Positions 24,505 to 33,839 of a DNA stretch of 64,000 nt are shown here, piece after piece. Every line of letters starts with the position of its first letter. Within the stretch, counting starts at the first letter, position 1. Where the stretch lies: positions 1 to 64,000 of the forward strand of contig JAVKIE010000009.1 in NCBI GenBank assembly GCA_031459615.1, written 5' to 3'. Below the pieces are notes generated by a model. That model did no database searches. It saw nothing but the letters and a program-made list of their open reading frames with translations, and was not told the origin of the DNA. The position numbers and the translations under genes are program-made. The DNA comes from Calidihabitans tengchongensis (lineage in GTDB: Bacteria > Sysuimicrobiota > Sysuimicrobiia > Sysuimicrobiales > Kaftiobacteriaceae).

Positions 24505-25911
24505 ATGCCCAGGACCACCGCCCGACGGCGCGCCCGGAGACCCCTGCGCGGCCTCGCGCGCCCGTCCCGCTCTGCACCCCCCACCCGGGTCATCATCCTG
24601 GGGGCGGGGGGACGCGACTTCCACAACTTCAACGTCGTGTACCGGGATCGGCCGGAGTACCGGGTGGTGGCGTTCACGGCCACCCAGATCCCCGAGATCG
24701 AGAACCGCATCTACCCTCCCGACCTGGCCGGGCCCCTGTACCCGGAGGGGATCCCCATCTACCCCGAGGAGGAGCTGGCCGACCTCATCCGCCGCCTGCG
24801 GGCGGACCAGGTGGTGTTTGCCTACAGCGACGTCTCCCACGAGCACGTGATGCACGTCAGCTCCCTGGCGCTGGCCGCCGGCGCCAGCGTGGTCCTGCTG
24901 GGCCCCCGGGCCACCATGCTGACGGCGCGGGTGCCGGTGGTGAGCATCGGCGCCGTGCGCACCGGCGCCGGCAAGAGCCCCGCCACTCGCCGGGTGGCCC
25001 AGATCCTGCGGGGCCTGGGGCTGCGGGTGGCCGTCGTCCGCCACCCGATGGCCTACGGCGACCTGGCCCGCCAGCGGGTGCAGCGGTTCGCCACCCTGGA
25101 GGACCTGGACCGGATCCCCGTGACCCTCGAGGAGCGGGAGGAATACGAGCCGCACCTGGCGGCGGGGACGGTGGTGTACGCCGGCGTGGATTACCGGGAG
25201 GTCATCCGCCAGGCGCAGCGGGAGGCCCACGTGCTGGTGTGGGACGGCGGCAACAACGACTTCCCTTTCGTGCGCTCGGGCCTGCACATCGTGCTGGCCG
25301 ATCCCCACCGGCCCGGCCACGAGCTCACCTACCACCCGGGGGAGACCAACCTGCGGATGGCCCAGGTGGTGGTCATCACCAAGGTGGACACCGCCCGCCC
25401 CGACGACGTGGCGGCCGTGCGCGCCAACGTCGCGCGGGTGAATCCCCAGGCGGTGGTCATCGAGGCGGCCCTGCCCCTGGAGGTGGACCGTCCCGACCTG
25501 CTGGCGGGGCGGCGGGCGGTGGTGGTGGAGGACGGCCCCACCCTCACCCACGGCGAGATGTCCTACGGCGCGGGCGTGCTGGCCGCCCGGGCCCACGGCG
25601 CCACCTTGGTGGACCCGCGCCCGTATGCCGTGGGCTCCATCCGCGAGGTGTTCGCCCGCTACCCCCACCTGGGCGCGGTCCTGCCGGCCATGGGCTACAG
25701 CCCGGCCCAGATTCGGGAACTGGAGCAGACCCTCGCCGCCGCCGACTGCGACGTGGTGGTCATCGGCACGCCCGTGGACCTGCGGCGGGTCATCGCCCTG
25801 CGGCATCCGGCGGTGCGGGTGCGCTACGAACTGCGGGAGCGGACCCGGCCCACCCTGGAGGAGATCCTGACCCGGTGGGTGCGGGAGGGCGCGCGGGCGG
25901 GGGGACAGTAG
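24505..25911 (+). CDS. Cyclic 2,3-diphosphoglycerate synthetase-like GTPase (COG2403 type)
   Basis: A 468-residue P-loop protein. After a short basic leader, VIILGAGGRDFHNFNVVYRD begins a Rossmann-like domain; the nucleotide-binding loop is IGAVRTGAGKSPATRR (about 148-163). VLVWDGGNNDFPFVRSGLHI and VVVITKVDTARPDDV follow. This family includes the archaeal enzyme that makes cyclic 2,3-diphosphoglycerate, a thermoprotectant of methanogens; bacterial members are mostly uncharacterised and often adjoin carbamoyl-transfer genes, as here (15 bp before argF). The role may be solute synthesis or an unknown kinase/GTPase step in carbamoyl metabolism; I do not choose between them. GGGAG precedes ATG 24505. 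Confidence 0.7.
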   Translation: MPRTTARRRARRPLRGLARPSRSAPPTRVIILGAGGRDFHNFNVVYRDRPEYRVVAFTATQIPEIENRIYPPDLAGPLYPEGIPIYPEEELADLIRRLRADQVVFAYSDVSHEHVMHVSSLALAAGASVVLLGPRATMLTARVPVVSIGAVRTGAGKSPATRRVAQILRGLGLRVAVVRHPMAYGDLARQRVQRFATLEDLDRIPVTLEEREEYEPHLAAGTVVYAGVDYREVIRQAQREAHVLVWDGGNNDFPFVRSGLHIVLADPHRPGHELTYHPGETNLRMAQVVVITKVDTARPDDVAAVRANVARVNPQAVVIEAALPLEVDRPDLLAGRRAVVVEDGPTLTHGEMSYGAGVLAARAHGATLVDPRPYAVGSIREVFARYPHLGAVLPAMGYSPAQIRELEQTLAAADCDVVVIGTPVDLRRVIALRHPAVRVRYELRERTRPTLEEILTRWVREGARAGGQ

Positions 25912-25925
25912 CGGCGGAGGCGACC

Positions 25926-26852
<927 letters not shown>

Positions 26853-26862
26853 CGGAGGACCC

Positions 26863-27675
26863 GTGCCGGAGATCCGCCCGCAGGACATCATCGACATCCT
26901 CATCGTCACCCTGCTGGTCTACCAGCTGCTGCTGCTGATCCGGGGCACCCGGGCGGTGCAGCTGGTCATCGGGCTGGGAATTCTGGTGGCGGCCTACGCC
27001 GTCAGCCGGGCCCTGGGCCTGTACACGCTCCAGTCGGTCCTCCAGTACCTGGGCGTGGTGATCCCCATCGCCCTGCTGGTCATCTTCCAGCCCGAGCTGC
27101 GGCGCATGCTGGAGCAGCTCGGACGCGGCGGCGTGCTCATCAGCGGGCTCACACCCCACGCCCTGGGGCGGGAGGAGCGCATCCGGCTGGCCAACGACCT
27201 GGCCCGGGCCGCGCGCATCCTGGGGCTGCGCAAGATCGGCGCGCTGATCGTCCTGGAGCGGCAGACGGGGCTGGAGGACTTCATCGAGACCGGCGTGCGG
27301 GTGGATGCGGTGGTCACCGTGCAGCTGCTCATCACCCTGTTCTTCCCCAATTCCCCGCTGCACGACGGGGCGGCCATCATCCGCGGCAACCGGGTGGTGG
27401 CCGCCGGCTGCCTGCTGCCCCTGTCGGAGAACCCGTCCCTGGCCCGCCTCCTGGGCACGCGCCACCGGGCGGGGGTCGGGATCACCGAGCAGACCGACGC
27501 GGTGAGCCTGATCGTGTCCGAGGAGACCGGGACGATCAGCCTGGCCCGGGAGGGCGAGCTGATCCGGGGACTGTCGGAGGAACAGGTGAAGGCCGCCCTG
27601 CTGGAACTGACGGCGCCCGGCCCGGCGGCCGCCGTGGGCCCGTGGCGGTGGTGGAGGACGATCCGCCGCTCATGA
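26863..27675 (+). CDS. cdaA: Membrane diadenylate cyclase CdaA
   Basis: A 270-residue protein that makes the second messenger c-di-AMP from two ATP. Three N-terminal membrane helices (within 10-75: IIDILIVTLLVYQLLLLI, VQLVIGLGILVAAYAVS, VLQYLGVVIPIALLVIF) precede the DAC domain. The catalytic DGA motif is at 168-170 (NSPLHDGAAII) and RHR at 200-202 (GTRHRAGVG). The start is GTG 26863. It overlaps ybbR by 4 nt and is followed by glmM, the order cdaA-cdaR-glmM known from Firmicutes. There the three proteins form a complex in which CdaR and GlmM adjust cyclase activity. Confidence 0.95.
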   Translation: MPEIRPQDIIDILIVTLLVYQLLLLIRGTRAVQLVIGLGILVAAYAVSRALGLYTLQSVLQYLGVVIPIALLVIFQPELRRMLEQLGRGGVLISGLTPHALGREERIRLANDLARAARILGLRKIGALIVLERQTGLEDFIETGVRVDAVVTVQLLITLFFPNSPLHDGAAIIRGNRVVAAGCLLPLSENPSLARLLGTRHRAGVGITEQTDAVSLIVSEETGTISLAREGELIRGLSEEQVKAALLELTAPGPAAAVGPWRWWRTIRRS

Positions 27676-28331
27676 AACTGCGCCGCCCTCTGCTCAGCGA
27701 GCAGCAGTTGCTCCTGCTCCTGTCGTTTCTCATCGCGGTGACCTCCTGGTATTATGTGGTGTCCACCCGCCCGCCCCGCGGCCCGCAGGTCACCTCCAAG
27801 GTGGTGGCCGTGATCCCCCGGATCGAGGGCGAGCCGGCCTACGGGTACAGCATGCTGGGCGTCCGGGTCACCCCGCCCACGGTCGTCGTGACCGGCGTGG
27901 CCGAGCAGCTGGCCGCCCTGGACGCCGTGCGCACCGAGGCCGTGGACGTGACCGGGGCCACCCGGGATGTGGTGCGGGAGGTGGCGGTGGACGCGCCGTC
28001 GGGAATGGCCCGCCCGGCCCGCGTGCGGGTGGCGGTGCAGGTGGTGCCGGCCATCGCGGCCCGGGTCGTCCCCGGCGTGCGGGTCCGGGTGCAGAACGTC
28101 CCGCCGGGGGTGGTGGCGCGCGTGGAGCCGTCCACCATCGCGGTGCAGGTGCAGGGGCCGGTGGCGGTGGTCAGCCGGCTCCGGCCCGACGACCTGGTGG
28201 CGGTGGTGGACGGGGCCGACCTGTCCGAGGGGCGCCGGCGGGTGCGGCCCCAGGTGGTGGCGCCCGAGCAGGTGACGGTGGTCGACCTGCGGCCGGACAT
28301 GGTGGTGGTGGTCGTCCGCCGGGGAGGATAG
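27672..28331 (+). CDS. cdaR: YbbR-domain CdaA regulator
   Basis: A 219-residue protein with one N-terminal membrane helix (EQQLLLLLSFLIAVTSWYYV) and extracytoplasmic YbbR repeats. ATG 27672 overlaps the cdaA stop (ATGA); GTG 27642 is a less likely start. YbbR/CdaR binds CdaA at the membrane and modulates c-di-AMP synthesis. The beta-rich repeats are visible as paired blocks such as VTPPTVVVTGVAEQLAALD and VEPSTIAVQVQGPVAVVSRL. Neighbouring cdaA and glmM complete the usual module. Confidence 0.9.
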   Translation: MKLRRPLLSEQQLLLLLSFLIAVTSWYYVVSTRPPRGPQVTSKVVAVIPRIEGEPAYGYSMLGVRVTPPTVVVTGVAEQLAALDAVRTEAVDVTGATRDVVREVAVDAPSGMARPARVRVAVQVVPAIAARVVPGVRVRVQNVPPGVVARVEPSTIAVQVQGPVAVVSRLRPDDLVAVVDGADLSEGRRRVRPQVVAPEQVTVVDLRPDMVVVVVRRGG

Positions 28332-28390
28332 CAGGTGCACGGGAGCATGTGCGCGGGCGGGCTGCAGGCGCCCGACCGGTGAGGGGCGCG

Positions 28391-29749
28391 GTGGGCCGTC
28401 TGTTCGGAACCGACGGCGTGCGCGGCGTCGCCAACGTGGACCTGACGCCCGAGCTGGCCCTGCGCCTGGGGCGGGCGGCGGCCCACCTGCTGAGTCCCGC
28501 CGGCGGCGGGCAGTTCCTGGTGGGCCGCGACACCCGCCTCAGCGGGCCGATGCTGGAGGCGGCGCTGGTGGCCGCCATCTGCTCGGCCGGCGGCCAGGCC
28601 CTGCGGGGCGGGATCCTGCCCACGCCTGCCGTGGCGTACCTCACCCGGCGGCTGGGGGCGACCGCCGGGGTGGTCATTTCGGCCTCCCACAACCCGGTGG
28701 AGGACAACGGCATCAAGTTCTTCGGCCGCGACGGCTTCAAGCTGCCCGACGCCGTCGAGGACGCCATCGAGGCCCTGCTGGACTCGCCGGACCTGCGGCG
28801 GGCCGTGGGCCTGCAGGTCGGGCGCGCCGAGGACATCCCCGAAGCCGCCGACCTCTACGTGGACCACCTGGCGGCCCTGGCCGTCGCCCCGGCGGCCGGG
28901 CTGCGGGTGGTGGTGGACTGCGCTCACGGCGCGGCCTGCCGCACCGTCCCTGCCCTGTGGGAGGCGCTGGGCGCCACGGTGATTCCCATCAACGACACGC
29001 CCGACGGCGCGCGGATCAATGTCCGCTGCGGCTCCACCCACCCCGATGTGGTGGCCCAGGCGGTGCGGGACCGCCGGGCGGACGTGGGATTCGCCCACGA
29101 CGGGGACGCCGACCGGGTCATCGCGGTGGACGAGACCGGCGCCGTGGTGGACGGGGACGGCCTGCTGGCCATTTGCGCCCTCCACCTGCACGCCCGGGGA
29201 CGGCTGCCCGGCGCGCGGGTGGTGGCCACCGTGATGTCCAACCTGGGTCTGGAACGGGCCCTGCGCCGGGCGGGAATCACCCTGGAGCGCACCCGGGTCG
29301 GTGACCGCTACGTGCTGGAGCGGATGCGCCAGGTCGGGGCGACGGTGGGCGGCGAGCAGAGCGGGCACATCATCTTCCTGGACCACGCCACGACCGGCGA
29401 CGGCGCCCTGACGGCGGTGCAGGTGGTGAACGTGATGCTGCAGACCGGCAAACGTCTGTCGGAACTGGCCGCGGTGGTGGAGCGGCTGCCCCAGGTCCTG
29501 GTCAACGTGGCCGTGGCCGACCGCGCGGCTCTGGACACCCGCCCGGCCATCGCGCGCGCGGTGGCCGATGCGCAGCGGGCGCTGGGCGAGCGGGGGCGCG
29601 TGCTGGTGCGCGCCTCGGGCACCGAGCCCCTGGTGCGGATCATGGTGGAGGCGGAGGACGCCGCCCAGGCCGCGTCCCTGGCCGACCATCTGGCGGACGT
29701 GGTGGCCCGCGAGCTGGGCGGCCGCCGCCTGGAGGCCCCACGGGGTTAG
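28391..29749 (+). CDS. glmM: Phosphoglucosamine mutase
   Basis: A 452-residue enzyme converting glucosamine-6-phosphate to glucosamine-1-phosphate for peptidoglycan and lipid precursors. GTG 28391 gives the typical MGRLFGTDGVRGVANVDLTP; GTG 28379 and 28349 are upstream alternatives. The phosphoserine is Ser99 in VISASHNPVEDNG, the metal loop is AHDGDADRVIAVD and the phosphate loop RASGTEPLVRIM. In the cda module GlmM also inhibits CdaA, linking wall precursor supply with c-di-AMP. Its substrate comes from glmS, 1.3 kb downstream. Confidence 0.95.
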   Translation: MGRLFGTDGVRGVANVDLTPELALRLGRAAAHLLSPAGGGQFLVGRDTRLSGPMLEAALVAAICSAGGQALRGGILPTPAVAYLTRRLGATAGVVISASHNPVEDNGIKFFGRDGFKLPDAVEDAIEALLDSPDLRRAVGLQVGRAEDIPEAADLYVDHLAALAVAPAAGLRVVVDCAHGAACRTVPALWEALGATVIPINDTPDGARINVRCGSTHPDVVAQAVRDRRADVGFAHDGDADRVIAVDETGAVVDGDGLLAICALHLHARGRLPGARVVATVMSNLGLERALRRAGITLERTRVGDRYVLERMRQVGATVGGEQSGHIIFLDHATTGDGALTAVQVVNVMLQTGKRLSELAAVVERLPQVLVNVAVADRAALDTRPAIARAVADAQRALGERGRVLVRASGTEPLVRIMVEAEDAAQAASLADHLADVVARELGGRRLEAPRG

Positions 29750-29755
29750 CGCCCG

Positions 29756-30562
29756 GTGGCATCGGCCGCGCATCCTCCCGGCCGCGTTCCCGCCGACCGC
29801 GAGCCGCCCGCCTCCGAACTGCTGGGGGTTCGGGTCCACCACGTCACCCTGGACCAGGCGGTGGAGCGGGTGGCCGCCCTGATCGCCTCCGGCGGCCCGC
29901 ATCAGGTGGTGACGGTCAACGGGGCGATGCTGGTGGCCGCCGCTCGGGATCCGGCCGTGCGCTCGATCCTGTCGCAGGCGTCGCTGGTGGTGCCCGACGG
30001 GGTCGGCGTGCTGGTGGCGGCGCGGATTCTGGGCCGCCCCCCCTTCGTGCGGGTGCCGGGCGTGGAGCTGGCCGAGCGTCTGTGCGCGGAGGCGGCCGCC
30101 GCCGGCTGGCGCGTGTTCCTGCTGGGGGCGGCGCCGGGGGTCGCCGACGACGCCGCGGAGGCGCTGCGCCGCCGCTATCCGGGCCTGCAGGTTGCCGGCG
30201 TCCACCACGGCTACTTCTCCGACGACGCTCCCGTCCTGGTCCAGATCCGGGCGGCCCGCCCGCACGTGCTGCTGGTCGCCCTGGGGTTTCCGCGCCAGGA
30301 GATGTGGATCGCCCGGCACCGGGCGGCGCTCGGCGTGCCGGTGAGCATGGGCGTGGGGGGGACGCTGGATGTGCTGGCGGGACGCGTGCGCCGCGCGCCG
30401 GCGTGGATGCAGCGGGCCGGGCTGGAGTGGGCGTACCGGATCGCCCGGGAGCCCCGGCGCCGGTGGCGGACGGCGGCGGCGCTCCCGCACCTGATGGTGC
30501 TGGCGCTGAAGGCGCGGCTGCGCCGGGAGAGGGGAAAAGACCTCAATGGACAGGGATGCTAA
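29756..30562 (+). CDS. WecG/TagA/CpsF-family glycosyltransferase
   Basis: A 268-residue GT26 protein. Family motifs include VVTVNGAMLVAAARDPAVR, LVVPDGVGVLVAARIL, FLLGAAPGVADDAAEAL and LVALGFPRQEMWIARHR. Members transfer N-acetylmannosamine (or a related sugar) to GlcNAc-diphospho-undecaprenol in teichoic acid, ECA or exopolysaccharide synthesis. The C-terminal Arg-rich part (RIAREPRRRWRTAAALPHL) probably attaches to the membrane. Start GTG 29756 lies 6 bp after glmM, so the gene belongs to the same transcript and draws on the same amino-sugar pool. Confidence 0.85.
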   Translation: MASAAHPPGRVPADREPPASELLGVRVHHVTLDQAVERVAALIASGGPHQVVTVNGAMLVAAARDPAVRSILSQASLVVPDGVGVLVAARILGRPPFVRVPGVELAERLCAEAAAAGWRVFLLGAAPGVADDAAEALRRRYPGLQVAGVHHGYFSDDAPVLVQIRAARPHVLLVALGFPRQEMWIARHRAALGVPVSMGVGGTLDVLAGRVRRAPAWMQRAGLEWAYRIAREPRRRWRTAAALPHLMVLALKARLRRERGKDLNGQGC

Positions 30563-30639
30563 AGTGTGGTCTACTGAGAGGGCCCGCCGGCACCCGTGCG
30601 GGCGGGGGAGGTGAGAGCAAGCCGCAGGTCAGGTGCCGC

Positions 30640-30903
30640 AGCGCCAGGCCCCTGGCGCGGAAGGCGGGTTGTGCGGGGCGGACCGGTGGACCAGACGCCC
30701 TCGTCCGCAGTCTCACGCCAGGGGTGACGAGGGAGGGGATCTCGGACGGCCCGCCCGGTCATCGGCGTGATGATCCGGGCGGTGACCGCATCGGCGGGTG
30801 ACCCTAGGCCGGTGGTCCCGGCCTGCACCCCTCCGACGCCCGTCGGAGGCAAGGCAGCCGCCAAACCCCGGAGGCAACTCCGGCCCAGAAGGCTGCCAGG
30901 ACC
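30640..30903 (+). ncRNA. glmS ribozyme (glucosamine-6-phosphate-activated self-cleaving RNA)
   Basis: The leader of glmS carries the conserved elements in order. The predicted cleavage lies between A30639 and G30640 in CAGCGCC. P1 arms are CCCCTGGCG (30648-30656) and CGCCAGGGG (30715-30723), then the core GACGAGGGAGGGG (30725-30737), then ATCGGCGGGTG (30789-30799). P3 arms are TGGTCC (30812-30817) and GGACCA (30898-30903), and P4 arms GGCAGCC (30852-30858) and GGCTGCC (30890-30896) around the tetraloop hairpin CCGGAG-GCAA-CTCCGG. The order and spacing parallel the Thermoanaerobacter ribozyme. Insertions enlarge the P1 loop (about 58 nt) and the loop between the two core strands (hairpin CCGCCCGG/CCGGGCGG at 30750-30781). 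Cleavage in response to the GlmS product would lower glmS expression. Confidence 0.88.
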
Positions 30904-31018
30904 AGGTCGCACACACGAATGGATCCCGCGGCGCCGTCGGCGCGCCGCGCGGGTCTTGTGCGGCCGGAGCTGACATCCGGTCTGTCCATTCGGGGAACAG
31001 TGTCCGCAGGAGGGCATC

Positions 31019-32938
31019 ATGTGCGGCATCATGGGATACATCGGCCGGCAGAGCGCGCTGCCGGTCCTGCTGGACGGTTTGAAACGGCTGGAGTACCGTG
31101 GCTACGATTCGGCGGGCGTGGCGGTCCTGGCCGACGGCCGCATCGAGGTGCGCAAGACGGCGGGCAAGCTCAGCCGCCTGGAGGAGATCACCCGGCAGCC
31201 TCCTCTCCCCGAGGGAACGGTGGGTATCGGCCACACCCGCTGGGCCACCCACGGCCTGCCCACCGACGCCAACGCGCATCCCCACACCGACTGTCGCGGG
31301 CGGGTGGTGGTGATCCACAACGGGATCATTGAGAACTTCCTCCCCCTCAGGGAGGAGCTGCAGGCGCGGGGCCACACCTTCCGGTCGGACACCGACACCG
31401 AGGTGCTGGCCCACCTGATCGAGGAAGAACTGGCGGGGCCGCCCGGGCGGGAGGGCGACGACCCGGCGGGAAGCGGCGCGGCGCCGCCGGGCACCCGCCA
31501 GGCGGTGGTGGACCGCCGCCTCCGCCTTCCCCTGGACGAGGCCGTCCGCCGGGCGGTGGCGCGCACCCGGGGAGCGTACGCCATCGTGGTGATGAGCGCC
31601 GACGCCCCCGACCAGATTGTGGCCGTCCGGCAGATCAGCCCGCTGATCGTGGGGATCGGCCAGGGCGAGACCGTCCTGGCGTCGGACATCCCGGCGCTGC
31701 TGCCCTACACCCGGGACGTGCTGGTGATCGAGGACGGCGAGCTGGCCGTGCTGACGGCGGGCGGCGTGCGCATCCAGCGCCTGGACGGCACCCCGGTGCG
31801 GCGGCAGCCGGTGCACATCACCTGGGACGCGCAGATGGCCGAGCGGGGAGGCTACCCCCACTTCATGCTCAAGGAGATCTTCGAGCAGCCGCGGGCCCTG
31901 CAGGAGACCATGATGGGCCGGCTGGACGTCCCCGGGGTGGTGGAGCTGGACGGGGTGGGGTACACCGACGCCTTCGTCCGGGACCTGCGCGCGGTCTGGA
32001 TCACGGCGTGCGGCACGGCCTACCACGCCGGCCTGGTGGGGCGGTGGCTGATCGAGCACTGGGCGCGGATCCCCGCCGAGCCGGAGCTGGCCTCCGAACT
32101 GCGGTACCGCGATCCGCTCATCGGTCCCCACAGCCTGGCGGTGGCCATCAGCCAGTCGGGAGAGACGGCCGACACCCTGGCGGCGGTGCGGGAGCTGCGC
32201 CGGCGGGGCGCGCGGGTGGTGGCCGTCACCAACGTGGTCGGCAGCACCCTCAGCCGCGAGGCCGACGACGTCCTGTACATCCGGGCCGGCCCGGAAATCG
32301 CCGTGGCCAGCAGCAAGGCATACGTCTCCATGCTGGTGGCTCTGCAGATGCTGGCGCTGGACCTGTCCCTGCGCCGCGGGGTCCTGGCGCGGGAAGAGGC
32401 GCTGGCGCTGGTGGCCGCCATGAAGGCGCTGCCCGCCCAGGCTCAGCAGGTGCTGGACCGGGCGCCGCAGGTGGAGGCGCTGGCCCGCCGGATCGCGGAC
32501 CGAGAGCACGTCTTCTTCATCGGGCGGGGCCTGGACTACGCGGTGGCCCTGGAGGGCTCGCTGAAGCTCAAGGAGATCTCCTACGTGCACTCCGAGGCTC
32601 TGGCCGCCGGCGAGCTCAAGCATGGCACCCTGGCCCTGGTGGCGCCGGGCGTGCCGGTGGTGGCCCTGGCGACCCAGCGGCACGTGTACGACAAGACCCT
32701 GTCCAACATTGAGGAGGTCAAGGCGCGGGGCGGCGAGGTGATCGCGGTGGCCTACGATGACGACGGCGAGATCGACAAGCACGCCCACACCGTGGTGCGG
32801 ATCCCGCCGACCCGGGACGAGCTGGCGCCGGTGCTGGCCATCATCCCCCTGCAGCTGCTGGCCTACTACGTGGCCCGGGAACGGGGGAACGACATCGACC
32901 AGCCGCGAAATCTCGCCAAGAGCGTGACCGTGGAGTGA
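31019..32938 (+). CDS. glmS: Glutamine-fructose-6-phosphate aminotransferase
   Basis: A 639-residue enzyme making glucosamine-6-phosphate, the first step to UDP-GlcNAc. The N-terminal glutaminase starts MCGIMGYIGRQSALPVLLDG with catalytic Cys2; RLEYRGYDSAGVAVL and HTRWATHGLPTDANAHPHTD follow. Two SIS domains carry ITACGTAYHAGLVG, ISQSGETADTLAAV and FIGRGLDYAVALEGSLKLKE, ending in LAKSVTVE. A poorly conserved insert (about residues 140-165, GPPGREGDDPAGSGAAPPG) makes it slightly longer than usual. Expression is predicted to be controlled by the upstream ribozyme, about 115 nt before the ATG; AGGAGG lies just before the start. Confidence 0.96.
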   Translation: MCGIMGYIGRQSALPVLLDGLKRLEYRGYDSAGVAVLADGRIEVRKTAGKLSRLEEITRQPPLPEGTVGIGHTRWATHGLPTDANAHPHTDCRGRVVVIHNGIIENFLPLREELQARGHTFRSDTDTEVLAHLIEEELAGPPGREGDDPAGSGAAPPGTRQAVVDRRLRLPLDEAVRRAVARTRGAYAIVVMSADAPDQIVAVRQISPLIVGIGQGETVLASDIPALLPYTRDVLVIEDGELAVLTAGGVRIQRLDGTPVRRQPVHITWDAQMAERGGYPHFMLKEIFEQPRALQETMMGRLDVPGVVELDGVGYTDAFVRDLRAVWITACGTAYHAGLVGRWLIEHWARIPAEPELASELRYRDPLIGPHSLAVAISQSGETADTLAAVRELRRRGARVVAVTNVVGSTLSREADDVLYIRAGPEIAVASSKAYVSMLVALQMLALDLSLRRGVLAREEALALVAAMKALPAQAQQVLDRAPQVEALARRIADREHVFFIGRGLDYAVALEGSLKLKEISYVHSEALAAGELKHGTLALVAPGVPVVALATQRHVYDKTLSNIEEVKARGGEVIAVAYDDDGEIDKHAHTVVRIPPTRDELAPVLAIIPLQLLAYYVARERGNDIDQPRNLAKSVTVE

Positions 32939-32947
32939 GGAGGGCCC

Positions 32948-33109
32948 ATGATCGACGAGGAGCTGCTGAAGATCCTGGCCTGCCCGCTGGACAAGGCGCC
33001 GGTGGAGCTGCGCGGGGACCGCATCGTCTGCACCCGTTGCGGGCGGCGGTACCCGATCCGCGACGGCATTCCGGTCATGCTGATTGACGAGGCGGAACTG
33101 CCTGGATGA
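32948..33109 (+). CDS. Trm112-like small zinc-ribbon protein
   Basis: A 53-residue protein beginning MIDEELLKILACPLDKAPVE, with GGAGG before the ATG. It fits the Trm112/YcaR (UPF0434) family: LLKILACPLDK, then VCTRCGRRYPIRDGIPVMLI. Three Cys remain (C-P-L-D, then C-T-R-C), the first pair position being C-x-x-D. In eukaryotes and archaea Trm112 activates methyltransferases; bacterial copies often sit beside lipid or wall genes. It lies between glmS (9 bp) and acpS, whose possible upstream ATG at 33106 would overlap its stop. Confidence 0.8.
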   Translation: MIDEELLKILACPLDKAPVELRGDRIVCTRCGRRYPIRDGIPVMLIDEAELPG

Positions 33110-33165
33110 CCGCGGCGACCGGGGGTCCGGGCGGCGCGGGTCAGGGGAAAGCGGAAGGAGCGCCG

Positions 33166-33567
33166 ATGGTGGTCTGCGGCGTGGGCGTGGACTTGGTGGA
33201 GGTCAGGCGCGTGGAGCGCGCCCTGGCCCGGTGGGGCGACGCGTTTGCGCGCCGGGTGTTCACCGCCGCCGAACTGGAGCGCGCCCGCGCGCCCCGCGCC
33301 CGCAGCATGCGCCTGGCGGCGCGGTTTGCCGCCAAGGAGGCGGTCATGAAAGCGCTGGGGTTGGGGTGGAGGACGATGGGGTGGCGGGAGATTGAGATCC
33401 TCCATGATCCCCTGGGCAAGCCGGTGGTGGCCCTCCACGGACACGCCCGCGCCGCCGCCGACCGGCAGGGCGTGGCCCACGTGCTCGTCAGCCTCGCTCA
33501 CACCCGCCACCTGGCCCTGGCCAGCGCGGTCGCCCTCGCCCCGCCCACCCCCGCCTCGATGCCGTAG
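33166..33567 (+). CDS. acpS: Holo-[acyl-carrier-protein] synthase
   Basis: A 133-residue enzyme transferring 4'-phosphopantetheine from CoA to acyl carrier protein. ATG 33166 is supported by AAGGAG six bases upstream; an ATG at 33106 would add a low-complexity leader. Motifs are CGVGVDLVEVRRVERAL, with the metal-binding Asp, and FAAKEAVMKALG, with its Glu and Lys. HVLVSLAHTRHLALA forms the C-terminal strand-helix. It closes the plus-strand housekeeping block before a 270-bp regulatory gap. Confidence 0.93.
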   Translation: MVVCGVGVDLVEVRRVERALARWGDAFARRVFTAAELERARAPRARSMRLAARFAAKEAVMKALGLGWRTMGWREIEILHDPLGKPVVALHGHARAAADRQGVAHVLVSLAHTRHLALASAVALAPPTPASMP

Positions 33568-33657
33568 GTCACGTCCCCTGTTGGAGTGATCGCCCGATCA
33601 GGCGACGTGCCCACGACCTCCCTGCGCGCGAGTATATAGCTTATACGCTCCTGGCTC

Positions 33658-33757
33658 GGTGACTGTCACCGTGTCTTCCCCCGACCGGGGGACTTGTCGT
33701 TGCCCAGGGGGAGGTGGTGTTCTAAATGGTTGCCCCACGCTGAGGGTGACTGTCACC
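33658..33757. promoter_or_regulatory. Two identical 13-bp palindromes flanking a possible promoter
   Basis: GGTGACTGTCACC occurs at 33658-33670 and 33745-33757, 87 bp apart (about eight helical turns). Between them, TTGCCC (33700-33705) and CTAAAT (33722-33727) lie 16 bp apart and could be -35 and -10 boxes. A further A/T-rich block, TATATAGCTTATAC, is at 33633-33646. The arrangement suits a regulator that bridges two sites, distinct from the LacI-type operator downstream. Confidence 0.5.
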
Positions 33758-33800
33758 GCGGCGGGGCGGCAGGAGATTCCCGCGGGCGCACCGAAAAACC

Positions 33801-33816
33801 TGGTAAACGTTTTCCA
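33801..33816. promoter_or_regulatory. LacI-family operator
   Basis: TGGTAAACGTTTTCCA is a near-perfect palindrome with the central ACGT and A/T-rich arms typical of LacI/GalR-family sites. It lies 24 bp before the start codon of the LacI-type gene that heads the inositol block, so autoregulation, and control of the downstream genes if they are co-transcribed, is likely. Confidence 0.75.
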
Positions 33817-33839
33817 CCGGCGGCGCGGGAGGGGAGACG

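Noticed and set aside
30582..30607. Terminator between tagA and the ribozyme
   Set aside because: A CCCGCC...GGCGGG hairpin exists, but it lacks a T-run and is followed by purine-rich sequence, so termination is doubtful.
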